NCBI GenBank assembly: GCA_946699065.1
Contig: CAMPDV010000017.1
Coordinates: forward strand, 930,001 to 994,000
From: Loxodes magnus
Lineage: Eukaryota > Ciliophora > Karyorelictea > Loxodida > Loxodidae
Reading direction: 5' to 3'
Length of the DNA stretch: 64,000 nucleotides
A program made the position numbers and the translations under genes. Of the stretch, positions 1-11,854 are shown in pieces; position 1 is the stretch's first letter; each line of letters begins with the position of its first letter. The notes below the pieces were generated by a model that made no database searches, was not told the DNA's origin, and saw nothing but the letters and a program-made list of their open reading frames with translations.

Positions 1-258
1 AAACAAAGGCCATAATGTACAGAATACTATAGGTAGCAGCAAGGAAGAGTTTCGTACATCCAAAAACATATACTTTCCTACTATGTCGCATAAACTATAA
101 ATTAAACCAACAAATTTAGAGATTCCTAGTACCTTATCTATTTTTTTGTGAATGATGAACCAAATCGTTGTACCTCCTATCAAAACCGCAAAGGGAACAA
201 TCATAGACAACAAGAATATGAACCCAAAAACGCCAGATAAGAAATATTTCAATTGCAT
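1..258 (-). CDS. membrane protein, N-terminal part (runs off left edge)
   Basis: Minus-strand reading from an ATG at 256-258 continues open to the window edge (86 codons seen). It starts MQLKYFLSGVFGFIFLLSMI, so a signal anchor or first membrane helix lies at about residues 5-30. A second hydrophobic stretch (FVGLIYSLCDIVG) follows at about 50-62 and a third near residue 75. No internal TGA occurs and Gly, Val and Asp are well represented, unlike the flanking DNA. The family is not recognised. The 3' part lies outside the window. Confidence 0.6.
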   Translation of the reverse strand, partial: MQLKYFLSGVFGFIFLLSMIVPFAVLIGGTTIWFIIHKKIDKVLGISKFVGLIYSLCDIVGKYMFLDVRNSSLLLPIVFCTLWPLF

Positions 259-826
259 TTTTAATTTTAACTTATTACTAGTTTATCTTACTAAAAGTAC
301 CTGTAAAAGCGTGGAATTCGTATAACACGAACAAAGAGTTTAAGTCTCTTTTTATTATGATATAGAAATTGTAGAACTCATCCTTTAGCATAATTAAACT
401 TAACTCTCTCAATCAAATAATTAATTAACTCATTTTAGTCACTTTTATGATTTAACCTTTACCGAAAGTTAATTAGCATTGAAGATATTTCTTGCTATTA
501 TTGATACAAAAATGGTTTAAACTATTTTAAAGTAAAGTTGCTATTTATGAAGAGATGATAATGGAAATAAACTAATATAATTACTGAATGCAAATATGAG
601 TCAACTAAAGAGGTTAACTCTTTGAATAAGTATCCATATCATATAGCTAAAACTATAAAAGTTTGTCTATCTCCAGCTAATTATTGAGATGTAATTGAAG
701 AAGGATAGCAGAATATTGATGCTTATTCTAACTGATTTATTTTCTTCCTTGAATAATAGATTTTTATTATATATTACACTTTAAATAATTAGTTTAGAGG
801 ATTTAGCTACTAAACATTAATTAAAA
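259..826. other. intergenic, divergent promoter region
   Basis: AT-rich spacer between two divergently transcribed genes (left on minus, right on plus). It should hold both promoters, but I see no defined motif. No coding composition. Confidence 0.5.
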
Positions 827-3203
827 ATGACAGAAAGTATAGATCAAATAAAGGTTTAATAGAATTTGTCACTTGATATTTAAAATTCTTATAATTAAGA
901 CTTTTCTATCTAAGGTAATGAGGCTTAAGTGCCTTAGATGCTTGAATAAATGTCGGCTGCTATCAAGTAGTTTAGAAAGGATACACCCAAATAATAGGCT
1001 GTTCATAGGACTACTCCTGACTTGATTGACAGCTCACAAATAACTAAGGAGTTTGAAAATAGTAAGAGCAGTGTGTTTGAAAGGCTTATTGCTGATTCCA
1101 GCAGAAGAAAATTAGGCGTCAGTCAAAATGGAGGCTAACCTAAGTAAAAAGAGAAAGTTGATAAATCCCTCACTAAAATTACTAAATCTAACACAGTAAG
1201 TGCTCCTAAATTCTCTTAGAAACTTATTACTAAGCATGAAAAGGAATAGCAAAGATTAGAATAGCTTAGAAAAGAAAAAATAAGTGAAGAGGAAAACTAA
1301 TGTAGAAGCACTCCTCATATCAACCCTAACTCTTAAATAATTGCTAGAGGAATAAAAGTAAATACCAATTAGTAGATATCTGCTTAGCAGAGCAAGGGAA
1401 CCAAGAGTTTCTAGTAGAATGTGAGCGTTAGATTGTAAAATCCAAAGAAAAGTATAGCTTAACAGAAGGTGGTAAGAGTTAAATAGAACAGATAAACTGA
1501 AGGTCAATAATATTTATCAAGCTCGTTCGATTAGTGACTAAATCCTAATAAGAGCAAGATTTAGAACTCAACTTTAGACTAACAAAAGTAAACATTTATA
1601 TAGAAAATAAGCGTAACAATTGAAAAGTCAGAATATTGCAACAAGCAAAAATACGGTTGCTAGTAGTTCTTAAAACCAGGAAATTGTCTTAGAAATTCTC
1701 CGAAATTTAAAGAATGAAAAAAAAAATAATCAAAATGCCTAACTTAATAATAAAACTGAAATTCTTGACTTAGATTTTTATGAGGAAAATAATCAAATTA
1801 ATGCCTAAGATAATGAAGAGTAGTAAGATGACTATAAAGAAAATATGAAAGCTGGAAGGCAAGTAAATGTAAATAATGATCAAAGTAAGTAGCTTTAAGA
1901 CTAGAAAAGATAACTAAGAGCACAAACAGTATAGGAATTAAAGTAAAAGTTTAATCACATATCTTATTTATCTTAAGAATCAAATGATTAATTGAATCGA
2001 CAATAAGGATGACTCAATAGGTATAAATAAAACTTACTCCCTGCTGGTATACAAAAACAACATGTTTATGTTAACCTTAAGCAGGATTTATCTCAAACCT
2101 ATTCATCACATTTATTTTAGGAGAATATTCGGAAAGTTATAACTCAGAAAATGCAGTAATAAAAGGTACCTTTGAATGATTAAAATTAAAGAAATATCTA
2201 GCTAAACAAATCATAAGACTTAACTTTAAAGCAAGAACTAACTTTTCAACCTAATGCTTATGGAATTCACACACCTAATTTGGATAAAAAGAATGAGAAA
2301 ATATAGTCATAAAGTCCACAAGATTAAGGCTAGAATAAATAGCGTGTAATCTAACCATCGTTACTTTTAAAGACAAAAAATATAACACATAATGAAATTA
2401 GTCCTTCATAAATTGTTATCAAAAATAGCCTACTAAAATAGCAGCAGTAAGACTCTAAAGATATCTATTTAAATTCTGTTCCAAGACAGTAAATAACAAA
2501 AAGTCAATCTTAAATATCGAGTAAATCTGGCTTCGTTCAGAGAAATGATAAATGATTATAGTTGAAAAAGCAGAAAATAGATGAAAAATAACAGTTTAAA
2601 AACAAAAGAGAGATAGCTTAGTGCACCTTTTCGCCTTAATTATTAACTAAATCTTTTAAAGGAATTTCTTCAAAACCTGAAAGTCCTAATAGTACTGGAG
2701 TGCATAGTAAAAGATAAAGTCCGAATAGTTCTTATTTGGAAAAATTTACTAGATAGAAGTCAGAAAGCCCGAGAAGTCGTTCGGTCGGAAAAGTTTTATA
2801 AAAAGAACCGAATGATTATTTCAAAAATTACTTCCGTACTAAATAAAAGTTTAGTTAAACAGCTCAATCTTAAGAAAACATAAAAAGAATTGGAAGTTGC
2901 TAAGAAATTATCTAATCGGCATAAAAAAAGGCGAAACCGAAATCAAATTCCGTTTAGAAAAATCAGAAATTTGTGAAACCTTCTGATCACATAAAAAATC
3001 TTCAAACTAACCTTCAAAAATTAAAATAAAACTATGTAAATCAGAAAAATTCTTAATCTCGAGCTTCTTATACCCAATTAAGCCCTTCGAGATAAACGAT
3101 TAGCTTTTCAAGTGGCTTTGACTTAAATAAATTTATGAAAAAGGCGTCTCCAGTAGTATCATATAAAGATCCATTAAACAACTTGAATATATATTCAAAG
3201 TGA
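827..3203 (+). CDS. Gln/Lys/Ser-rich hypothetical protein with one 19-nt intron
   Basis: ATG at 827, TGA stop at 3201-3203 followed at once by TAA. The reading uses dozens of TAA/TAG as Gln and needs one frame change. An intron at 1503-1521 (GTCAATAATATTTATCAAG, 19 nt) restores an uninterrupted frame of about 785 codons; a 31-nt alternative at 1534-1564 reads less well. The protein is low-complexity and probably mostly disordered, with a charged helical part near residues 130-160 (KHEKEQQRLEQLRKEKISEE). Short repeated S/T-x-P motifs occur (RSTPHINPNSQI near residue 165, CTFSPQLL near 600), resembling linear motifs common in protist coiled-coil proteins; that resemblance is inference. One internal TGA is read as Trp. 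No family recognised. Confidence 0.65.
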
Positions 3204-5479
3204 TAATGAAACTTTCTTTTAATTATTGTAACTCTTTTATATTAATCTTCTAATTAAATATTATAAACTTACTACTCTTCAAAAGTTAAGAACTTGTCAA
3301 ATATTTTCAATAAGATAAATCATTTTAGAATAACATCAATTAGCAAAATTAGCTTTTGAGTGTAAAGGGTAAATTATTACCAGATTAATTGTATTACATA
3401 CAAAAAGCAGAAAATTATAGATAGAACTAAATTTAACTAAACTTGATATTATCGTTTATCTTTATTTAATTCTTAAATGCTCTACATAATCTAGTAAAAT
3501 GGTAGTATCAATTAGAGAATTTAAGCTAGTTTATTTTTAAATGCTTAAACAATTAAAAGTGCTTATAGCTCTTAATTTTTGAATCACATTTAAGTAAAAA
3601 AAGTTGTCTAACAATACAGAATCTATGATTAAATAATAGTTATGCTATTTACAATTGAAAAAAGAGAGGAAATACTTTAATTAGCTTTGACCTTTTGCAA
3701 TTATTTATATAATACACAGCTTTTGATACTTTAATAGAAATACAATCTTACTATAGAGATAGATAATGTTAGAATCTACAATATAATTAACTTTATATAA
3801 TGGATCAAATTAAGTAGAAGAACCAAGAAAGTTAAAGTTAACTATACAAACTAAAAATTATTTAAAAAATAGATAATTGGAATTACTGCTTAGGTAAAGC
3901 TGATTATATAAATAAGAAATAAGATAAGCATAAAGAGATAAAATAATAATTTTGCTTTTTTTATAGTCTTTAAGCCATTTTAATATCTCTTATTATATTT
4001 ACTACCTATTGATCAGCTTCACCTATACAACTCAATTTTTACCTCAAAGCTCAATAAATTTTCATCATAAACTAATTTTTAATCTTTGAATATCTATCTT
4101 ACATTTTCATACTTACGTTACTATTAAAAGAAGCAACAAATTGACTCTATTTCATAATTAAAGTTTATCAGCTGTATATATAAAAATAAGATAGCTAAGC
4201 CTTTCTTTATTATATTTCTCTTTTAATATAAACATAATAGAGTATAGAGCTTTATTCTAAAAAGCGTCTTTTAAACTATTACTTAATAAGCTTTAATTCT
4301 TTTTACAATGCTTGGCAAACTTAACTTTAATTAGTTTCCTTAATGTTCTTCTTTATGGCCAATATTATATAAATATCTTATTTTAGATAACTATTTTTCC
4401 TGAAATTGCGTTGAAAATGTTGCTACTAAAAGCTATTTTTATTAATAAGAAAACGATCTAGAGAGAAATACCTTTTAATAATAAGCATTAATAAGAGAAA
4501 AGACAATAAGGTAGTAAATTACTCTATGGAATTACTTTAAACTTATAAATAATGAACTCTTATGTTTATAGGTATGGTAGGTACTAAATACTTATTATTA
4601 TATTAGTTAATTACTTTCAAAACTTTAAAATATGATATATAAAGCATACTAATTAGATAATATTTAAAATGAGTAGGCATGAGATAGGATATTTAAATGA
4701 TTAAGGAAATAAGTTAAATATTTTTAGTTAGTCAATTCATATAAATTTAGTATCCTGCTCATATCTACATAAGATACCTAATTATTAAAAAAAGTTATAA
4801 GTAAATCTTTCAGTCCTATAAGAGGAATATCACTATTTCACTATGAAATATTTGCTTTTTAAAAAAATCTTTAAGCAATAAATAAAAAATAAGATTGCAT
4901 CTGAAGTTAAAAATTCAATTCTCACATAAAAGTAAAGCCTTAAGTATTCTATCATTATAACTATTACAAGATTAATATAAGGGAAAATTATTAAAATGGT
5001 ATTAAGGGAATTTATTCATTAGAAAGTAGAAAGTAAGATATTAAATAAAAAAGATAGATAATAATCAAATTAATATCTTTTTTATAATTTGAGTGTATTA
5101 ATTATATTTATAGTTATTATACAGTCAGATTAAATATTCGTCTCCATAAGATACTTAAAGGATTATTTTGGTGACTTGGTAAAAGTTATCTGGACAATGG
5201 TAAAATTTATTTAAAATAATTAGTATAAAAATGAAAATATAAGATATTAGTAATAACAATATGCTTCTATTGTTATTTAAATTGCATATCTTATAAGTAG
5301 CTCTCATTTACTAGCAAGAAACAAAGCACATTTAAACATATAAGCATATTTAAATAGCTTGACTTGGTATTTTCGATTTAGAGTAGCAAAGAATAATAAA
5401 TATCTATTCTTTAATAAGAATTTGCCTTTTTACTTTAATTCGTTTAAATTTTATTTTATTTTATTTTTCTCATAAAAAA
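3204..5479. other. intergenic, no supported gene
   Basis: About 2.3 kb of very AT-rich DNA. A plus-strand frame at 3800-5092 is open if TGA is Trp, but it has the TGA frequency and low first-position G expected of noncoding DNA, so I left it out. Confidence 0.5.
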
Positions 5480-5921
5480 ATGTAAGCAACTCTGCTTTAG
5501 AAAATTATACATATAATATTAGGCATTCTGAGTATAAAAGTTGGTGTGATAGACTTGCTATTTAAGTTGGATAGTGGATATGACATTATTTTTTATGTGC
5601 TGTTTATTGATTACATTATCTTCGGCGTTTTTATCATTTTGTGTAGCGTACCTATTAAGAGACTCCTTGAAATATTTACGTTTATGAACAATAATTTTGG
5701 TATTGGTTGCTTCTTCATTCTGTAATTATTTTATATTTAGAGTTGGTTCCCTTCTATGTGATGGATGGAGTTGGGATAAATGGTGGTATTCATTTTTAGT
5801 TTCAATCTTATTTGTGACTGTAGGAATTGTGCACTTAGTTTTTCATTGTAGCGGTAAGGAAGAGGTTGAAAGACCTGAGTAACAGTTTTAAGAAATTAAT
5901 CAAATTTTGACGAAATTATGA
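5480..5921 (+). CDS. four-helix membrane protein, COPI-associated/TVP15-like
   Basis: ATG at 5480, TGA at 5919-5921, 140 residues once a 19-nt intron at 5722-5740 (GTAATTATTTTATATTTAG) is removed. Without that removal the downstream part (GSLLCDGWSWDKWWYSFLVS) is out of frame. Four hydrophobic helices are visible: about residues 8-26, 36-55, 68-88 and 98-116, followed by a short charged tail with KEEVERPEQQ. Length, four-helix layout and a pattern like NNFGIGCFFILVGSLL match the small COPI-associated membrane proteins of the Golgi (TVP15 type). That assignment rests on pattern memory, not a search. It is convergent with the ZNHIT1 gene downstream. Confidence 0.65.
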
Positions 5922-6334
5922 TTCTTTATTTACATTAGGGTAAATCTAACCTTCTAATCATTCCATTCTCTATCGCTCTTTATATTTTATTTACGTTAGA
6001 AAAATAAGATATAATTGCAAAGATTCTCAGATCTTTTCCTTTCTAAGTGAAAAATTATATAGACTAGTTGTATTTGATATCTTGATGCTATGCATATCAT
6101 AAGTAATGAAATATACTGTAAATTGATATTAAAAATCTTTAATCTATATAAGTCAAATACTTATTAGCTATATTCTATTTGTATATCTCATTAGCATGCT
6201 TTATAGCTTGTAAAATTACTTAAGCGATTAATGGATTTTAGATAATGAATAAAGCTAGTATATATAGCTGTATGATGTATCTGTATTGTAATTAAAATAT
6301 TTAAAACATCTAAAGCAGCTTTATTAATTACAAA
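5922..6334. other. short convergent intergenic spacer
   Basis: AT-rich spacer between two convergent genes; nothing further seen. Confidence 0.5.
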
Positions 6335-6857
6335 TCAATCAGCGAATTTTAAGCAGCGAGTTTCTTTGTGAGTTATCCCACACTTCATCTTACAGTACCT
6401 TGTTCCACACCTTGTGCATGTGTATTTACCTATAAATCCACATACTTAGCAAAACTACCTGCTTGGATAATCAGGTTTTTTCACTTTTGTATTAAGAAAA
6501 TTAGGATATTTAGATTCAGGATCTTCTCCCTAAAGAAGCTATTCAAGGGTTTTTCGAGAAGTGAGTACTTTTGTTTCTTTTTTTTATTTCTTTTTAAGTT
6601 CATTTTCAATTATCTTTTTCTTTCTTTTCTTATTAGAAGTTTACTCATCATCACTCTCAATTTTAAAGAAATCGGTATGCTATGCAATTTCTTACTCTTC
6701 CCTATATATAAAATCATTACTTCTGAGATTTAAGGTAGAAGTTATCCTCTTCTAAAGAAGCGATTCTTTCCAAATGTACATTTTCCCTAGTAAACTCATC
6801 AACTTTTTTCATCTGCTGGGAGAGTTTCTTAACTCTAATAGAGCTTCTAGTAGCCAT
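6335..6857 (-). CDS. ZNHIT1: zinc finger HIT-type protein 1 (SWR1/SRCAP complex subunit)
   Basis: Start ATG 6857, stop TGA 6335-6337, 167 residues after removal of a 19-nt intron at 6702-6720 (GTAATGATTTTATATATAG on the minus strand). The C-terminus carries a full HIT zinc finger at about residues 133-165: FCQVCGFIGKYTCTRCGTRY, then CKMKCGITHKETRCLKF, with the Cys/His ligands in order and the typical RCLK ending. The N-terminal two thirds is charged, with a KKRKKKII cluster that may be a nuclear signal. Human ZNHIT1 is 154 residues, so the length fits. In animals and yeast (Vps71/Swc6) the protein is part of the complex that places histone H2A.Z. Recognition is firm; the role in this organism is by homology. 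Confidence 0.93.
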
Positions 6858-7484
6858 TAGATGGTAAAGAGATAATAAATATAGAAATAATCTTAAATTA
6901 AAGCTTCTTTAGTTATAACTTTATATAACTATTACTTCTTTTGTATTATATCATCTCTACTTTTATCTTATCCTTCAAGAATTACAATCTTTCTAAGAAG
7001 TTAACTGCTTTATTATTGATTATGAAGAGCTGAGAACAATTTAAGGGTTAATATATTTTCTTAAGTGTATAATGGAATTATTACCTTGTAAAACTGGTTT
7101 GATTGAATATCTTAATAAATGATAATTTTGAAGGAGCAACACAAAGTGAAGAATTATTATTTTAGTTACATTAATTTAAGCTTAGATAATACAAATAAAC
7201 CTATTAAGTTTATAGAAGAATAAGACTTAGATAACTATTTCTAATTTATTTTGCTTAACTAAAATAGAACAAATAAAGAAAAGTTAGTGGAAGTATAATA
7301 TTACTTGATGCTTATAGAGCTACAGTATTCTTTTATAAGTATTAATTAATTAGAATAGAAAGAAATTTAAAGTAAAACTAATAAGCCAAATAAGGCAAAA
7401 TCTTCATTAAATACTCAAAGAATAGGATATATTTAAGAGCATTAAATTTAAATGATAATTGAATAGATAAATATAGAAGTATCT
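6858..7484. other. intergenic, minus-strand genes on both sides
   Basis: AT-rich spacer. A plus-strand frame running from 7119 is open but is the shadow of the minus-strand membrane-protein gene next door. Confidence 0.45.
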
Positions 7485-7895
7485 TCATAGTCCTGCTAGC
7501 TCTATCTGTTGAAAAACAAGTTGGTCAGTCTCTCTAGAGAATTTAGCTTTTGCAACTTTATAGCTTAAACCTATTATAATACCTATAAAAATCATAATAA
7601 ACATTCCTATTACTATAACTTAAGAAGTTATAGTAAGTACAGAAGCTTCTTAATCACAGTCATTTTCTTCAAACCATAAAATATAGACTCCGTAAGATAA
7701 TCAGGAGATTGCAAATCTATATAAAAAGTTTACACTATTAAGAATAAATTGCACATAGCTAGCATTATTGTTTCATTTTGAGATTTCCCTGATTGTAGCA
7801 ATCTATGTTTTGATCTACTTTATTAATTAATCAATGCTTAAACTACTTAGAGCAGCAATCCCCAACACTAAGCAAAAAGGAATATTCAGTTTCAT
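7485..7895 (-). CDS. small type I-like membrane protein with signal peptide
   Basis: ATG at 7893-7895, TGA at 7485-7487, 136 residues, no intron. Residues 1-20 (MKLNIPFCLVLGIAALSSLS) look like a cleavable signal peptide. The middle is amphipathic (about 21-85) with two TGA codons read as Trp. An acidic patch (WFEENDCDQEAS, near 74-85) precedes a strong transmembrane helix at about 93-111 (IVIGMFIMIFIGIIIGLSY), followed by a basic and then polar cytosolic tail (KVAKAKFSRETDQLVFQQIE). The layout suggests a single-pass surface or secretory-pathway protein. Family not recognised. It lies 283 bp downstream of the cullin gene on the same strand. Confidence 0.65.
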
Positions 7896-8178
7896 TATTT
7901 TAAATTTGCACTGCATTTATTAGGCTTTGTAGTTAGTACATAGAATTACACTCCAACTACAACAATAACAGAAAGCTTTTAAATTAATAAATAAACATAT
8001 AGAGCTATAGTAAGGAAATCAATTGATCTCATTTATTTTTTAATTAAATATAATTTACGAATAATAAACTTTAGCTAAGCTAGTTAAATGATGATGTCTA
8101 TATTTCTCTTAATGAAAATACTCTTAAGAAGGTTTTTTAGAAGAGATATGTAGAAAATGAGGAACTAAAATTAAAATG

Positions 8179-10383
8179 TCAAGCAACGTAATTGTAAATA
8201 TTAATTGCCTTCTAGTCTCTAACAAGATACTCTCTCTCTATTAAACTTTCTATTCTTAGCTTTATATCTCTTTGCTAAATATTAAAAATTACCTATAAAG
8301 GAATTTTTATTAGATTGTATACTTCGTTTAGTAGTTCATTATGCTCAAGCTATTTTCTCGATTTCATTATCCTAAGAATACAAGCATCAATCTAATACAT
8401 TCGATCATGGAGAACTCTTTCTCTTGTTTATTCTGATTCTTCACATGTTTCTTTTATCTAAACTTAGTTGACTGATATTCTGAAAAATTTGGAATTGAAT
8501 TCCTCATTCACCTAGAAACTATCATTAGGTAATAGTTTGAGAACATCTGGTGTTTTCTTCAAGATTTTTGCCTTACTTTAGGATAAAGCGTATAAGGTAA
8601 GTTTAAGATCATCCAAAGGAATCTGTAATAAATCTTGTATTTAGCTCATAGTCAATTTGTTATTAGTATTGAAGAGCAAAAGAGTAATACATTAATACAA
8701 GGAGCAACTTATTTCTTTATGAACATTTCCGCTTATACTCATTTTTACTATACAAGTAGAAAGCTATCCTGGCCATTTTAAGGATCTTCCTGTATAGATT
8801 TTTTCATAGAACTTCTCGAATTCCCTTTATATTGCTTAAAGTTATGTTGGAAGGTTGAACTTAGTTGCTACTCCTGCAGGCCATACTCCTGTAGTTAAAA
8901 CATTTATTTGAACATCAACTTCAAAAACTCGATTTTATTTGAATTGATTCATTAAGTCAGAACTTATCTCAATATCGTTAAACATGCTTTCAAACTTATG
9001 AGTAAAGTTACTTCCACATTCTATTTTTAGCTTAGAAATCATAATTCTTTCAAGTTCATTTGATGTTGAAATTTTAAGCAAGAGTCTTTTGCTAAGTTTT
9101 CTGATATAGAATCCCTCAAAAATGTCTTTAGCTAATATATATCTGAATATCTGCATTGAATTTTCAAGTACTTCCTCTGCTTCTTAGTCAGTATATTTTT
9201 TGGAACTTCCTTTTCTCAAACACTCATCAATGTAACTAGCTAGTAGTGTAGGAACTTTCTATTCGTCTATGTTAATAAATTCCTCCCAACTCTGCTTAAC
9301 AGCGAAGTTGATTTTCAAATCATTGCAAAAGCTTTTCTTATTATAAATTTCAAGCTTCTCCTTAAACTTGAGAAGTTAGTCTATTACATTCTCATTTGTG
9401 TTAACGATCTCTTTTCCTCTCGTTACTATATAAGCTTTGTATCTGTCCTTTAACTTGTCTATCAGCTGAACTTGATTTAAGAGTTTGTACATTTTACCTA
9501 AGCTTTCAGTCTAGAAATTGTCGCATAAGGAAAATAATCCTTTCTCTAGTATTGTTTCAGCATGCTTAAAAATAAGTTCTTGTTCTGTTACTTTCTAGAG
9601 CATTTTAGAAGTATCTTGCTAAAGATAATAAATAGCTCGCTCTTCTTCATCTTCCAATCTCTTTTCAACAAAGCAAAGATAGTCAGAAATAGTACCCATT
9701 AGCTAAACTTAGCTTTCTTTAAAATAGAATAAGATAGTACACTAGATAATTTCAGGTTCCAATGAGGCTTTATAAAAACTTAAGTCGCTTAGCATCCAAT
9801 GAACGTTCTTAAGTATAGTTCTGTCAATGACTTTGCCAGACCGTTCTTTAATAATCTAATTACAGAAAAACTCTACAATTTTTTCCAGTATTTAAGGATT
9901 GTCCTTAAAGTTCTATCTCCATATATTAAGAATAAGCTCCTATATAGACTTATTTCTATCCTGCTTAACCATATACTACCTCTCCATATAAATGAAAATC
10001 TGCTTTATTTATTGGATTTGCTTTTAGAAAGTATCCCATTACTTACTTAGGAATTCTAGGAATATTTCAGAGTGTTATTTGCCTATCTATAAAACCACAA
10101 ATTAGATTTGCTAGTTCAGCAGCATTTGGAACTCATTGTAAAGAAACTTATCATACTTCAAAGTGCAAAGATTTTTAACGCTATTGTAGAGCTAACTATA
10201 GGATAAGCACACGTTCTGCTGCTCTTTCCTTTGCTGAAATATTTCTTCAAGCGCTTGGCGAAGAACAGATCATATTTGTATGTTAAGTTAAGGTGGAATG
10301 TTAGAAGGATCGTCTGAGAATGGAGTATAATTAGGAATGAGACGAGGTTTTTGCTTATAAACTGTGGATTCGATTTCCATCAT
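8179..10383 (-). CDS. cullin (scaffold of a cullin-RING ubiquitin ligase)
   Basis: Two tandem in-frame ATGs at 10381-10383 and 10378-10380; TGA at 8179-8181; 734 residues with no intron and one internal TGA (Trp, QIWSVL near residue 45). Cullin repeats fill the N-terminal half (LSYSQLYNSVKNLC near residue 62). The cullin homology core is clear at about 405-470: AKDIFEGFYIRKLSKRLLLK, then ISKLKIECGSNFTHKFESMF. The C-terminal Nedd8 domain ends ESLIEREYLVRDQKAINIYN-YVA, with the expected neddylation lysine in RIMKSRK (near residue 677). Cullins hold a substrate adaptor at the N-terminus and a RING protein at the C-terminus. I cannot assign the cullin class; spacing looks closer to CUL3/4 than CUL1, but weakly. 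The whole length is in the normal range. Confidence 0.95.
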
Positions 10384-11854
10384 TTTGTTTGGAGCAATAT
10401 ATCAAAAATATTTAAATAAGCCTTAGTTGAAACTAAAATTCCTTTTTAAATATTTAAATTAAAATCTTCCTTTATACTCCTACATCGTATTGATACGTAT
10501 TAATTACTAAGTATCTTTTCTATTTTACTGCAATATCTTTATGGTTTCTGGTAAAGTAAAGTGCTACGAAAAGTAATAGAAATGAATGAGAAAATTCTAT
10601 GATTTTATATAAAACTACTAGTATTTATGCAGCCTAATCTTTATTCTTTGCTTTATATATATGATGGCTATTATTTTCATTCACTTTAATCAAATTATTG
10701 CAAGTATTGAGAATATGTTGACTTATTAGCTTTGGAAGCTTAAATTTGAATTTTATATTAAATTAATTAATAATATTAGTTTCTATTAGCTTAATAGAGG
10801 GACTATATCTAAAGATCTGCTTTAAACAATAAATCCTAAAGATTAAAAGAATACCTAGAAAATAGGTATTTTACTAAAAGGAAACCATTGCCTAATAAAG
10901 AGAATGGTAAGTGATTACTTAGTTTATTTATGCTATTATAAATATTAAATGATAGTTCTACTTTTTACACCATTTATCACATTATAAAACAACCTTTTAT
11001 CTAAATAAGCTAGAAATGCTATTTTCAAGCAAAATATTAAAGGGATAAGAAACTAAGAAAGCTAAGATACAATAGCTTAATGAAAGATAAAAGCAACGAC
11101 CAACTAACGCTTATTATCTTAGAAGTAAATGCATAATTTTATCCTGCATTAATATAATTAAAATTAAGTTAGTTTATTTATATAAGCAAATATTTAGACT
11201 TAATTTAAATCTTTCTCTTTTAAGTACTAAAGTTAAGATTTATCCCTTTCATAGATATTAAGAGTATTTTATTTAAATGTTAATTAGTATTAAAATTAAA
11301 TTATTCTTAGAAATAGTAAAATTTGATGTAATCCTAACTAATTTTTAGTTTATCCTTAGTATTATTTCATTATAACTATCATAAAAGTGAACTATGAGAA
11401 TCATTATTAAAAAAATTAAGAATTTATGATAAATTTATTTTATAGAGTTTAAGCTATTTAATATCGAATGCTAGCTTAAGACAAGTGCTTTGTAAGCAAA
11501 ATAGGTAGCTAAGCTTTAGTGATATTTTAATAAACTTATAATATAAAAGAGTTTACTTAAGCTTAAAGTGCTAGCAGCATCATTTATGCTTTAGTTAATT
11601 TTTGAATTAGATAAATCAATACTTTTTATAATTTCTTATTCTGTCTAAGTTTGTATATGATACTTATTATAATAATTCCTTTAAAAATTATGGATTAAAT
11701 CTTTGTATCTCAGTTATAAACAAATTAGCAGAAAGGAGTCTAAGAAGTTTGGGTTTATATAATTAAAGAATGCCTTCGATAGTATTATCGTAAGTGCTTA
11801 TAAGTAGGTATTTGAGCAGTATTTGCTCTACTAAAGATTGTAATAATTAATCAA
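10384..11854. other. intergenic, divergent promoter region
   Basis: About 1.5 kb of AT-rich DNA between the minus-strand cullin and the plus-strand B-box/kelch gene. I see no coding composition, RNA gene or repeat. Confidence 0.5.

Noticed and set aside
1534-1564. 31-nt intron in the first Gln-rich gene
   Set aside because: It restores the frame, but the 19-nt choice at 1503-1521 fits the common length and gives a better reading.
3800-5092. 431-codon plus-strand frame resembling a multi-helix membrane protein
   Set aside because: It contains six TGA, as expected by chance, and only about 11% of codons begin with G, the background level. With only TGA able to stop, long open frames in AT-rich DNA mean little.
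6368-6755. Standard-code plus-strand ORFs rich in Phe and Leu
   Set aside because: Complement of the ZNHIT1 gene on minus.
7119-8400. Plus-strand open frame starting MIILKEQHKVKNYYF
   Set aside because: It overlaps minus-strand genes with a signal peptide, a transmembrane helix and a cullin end, which explain the sequence better.
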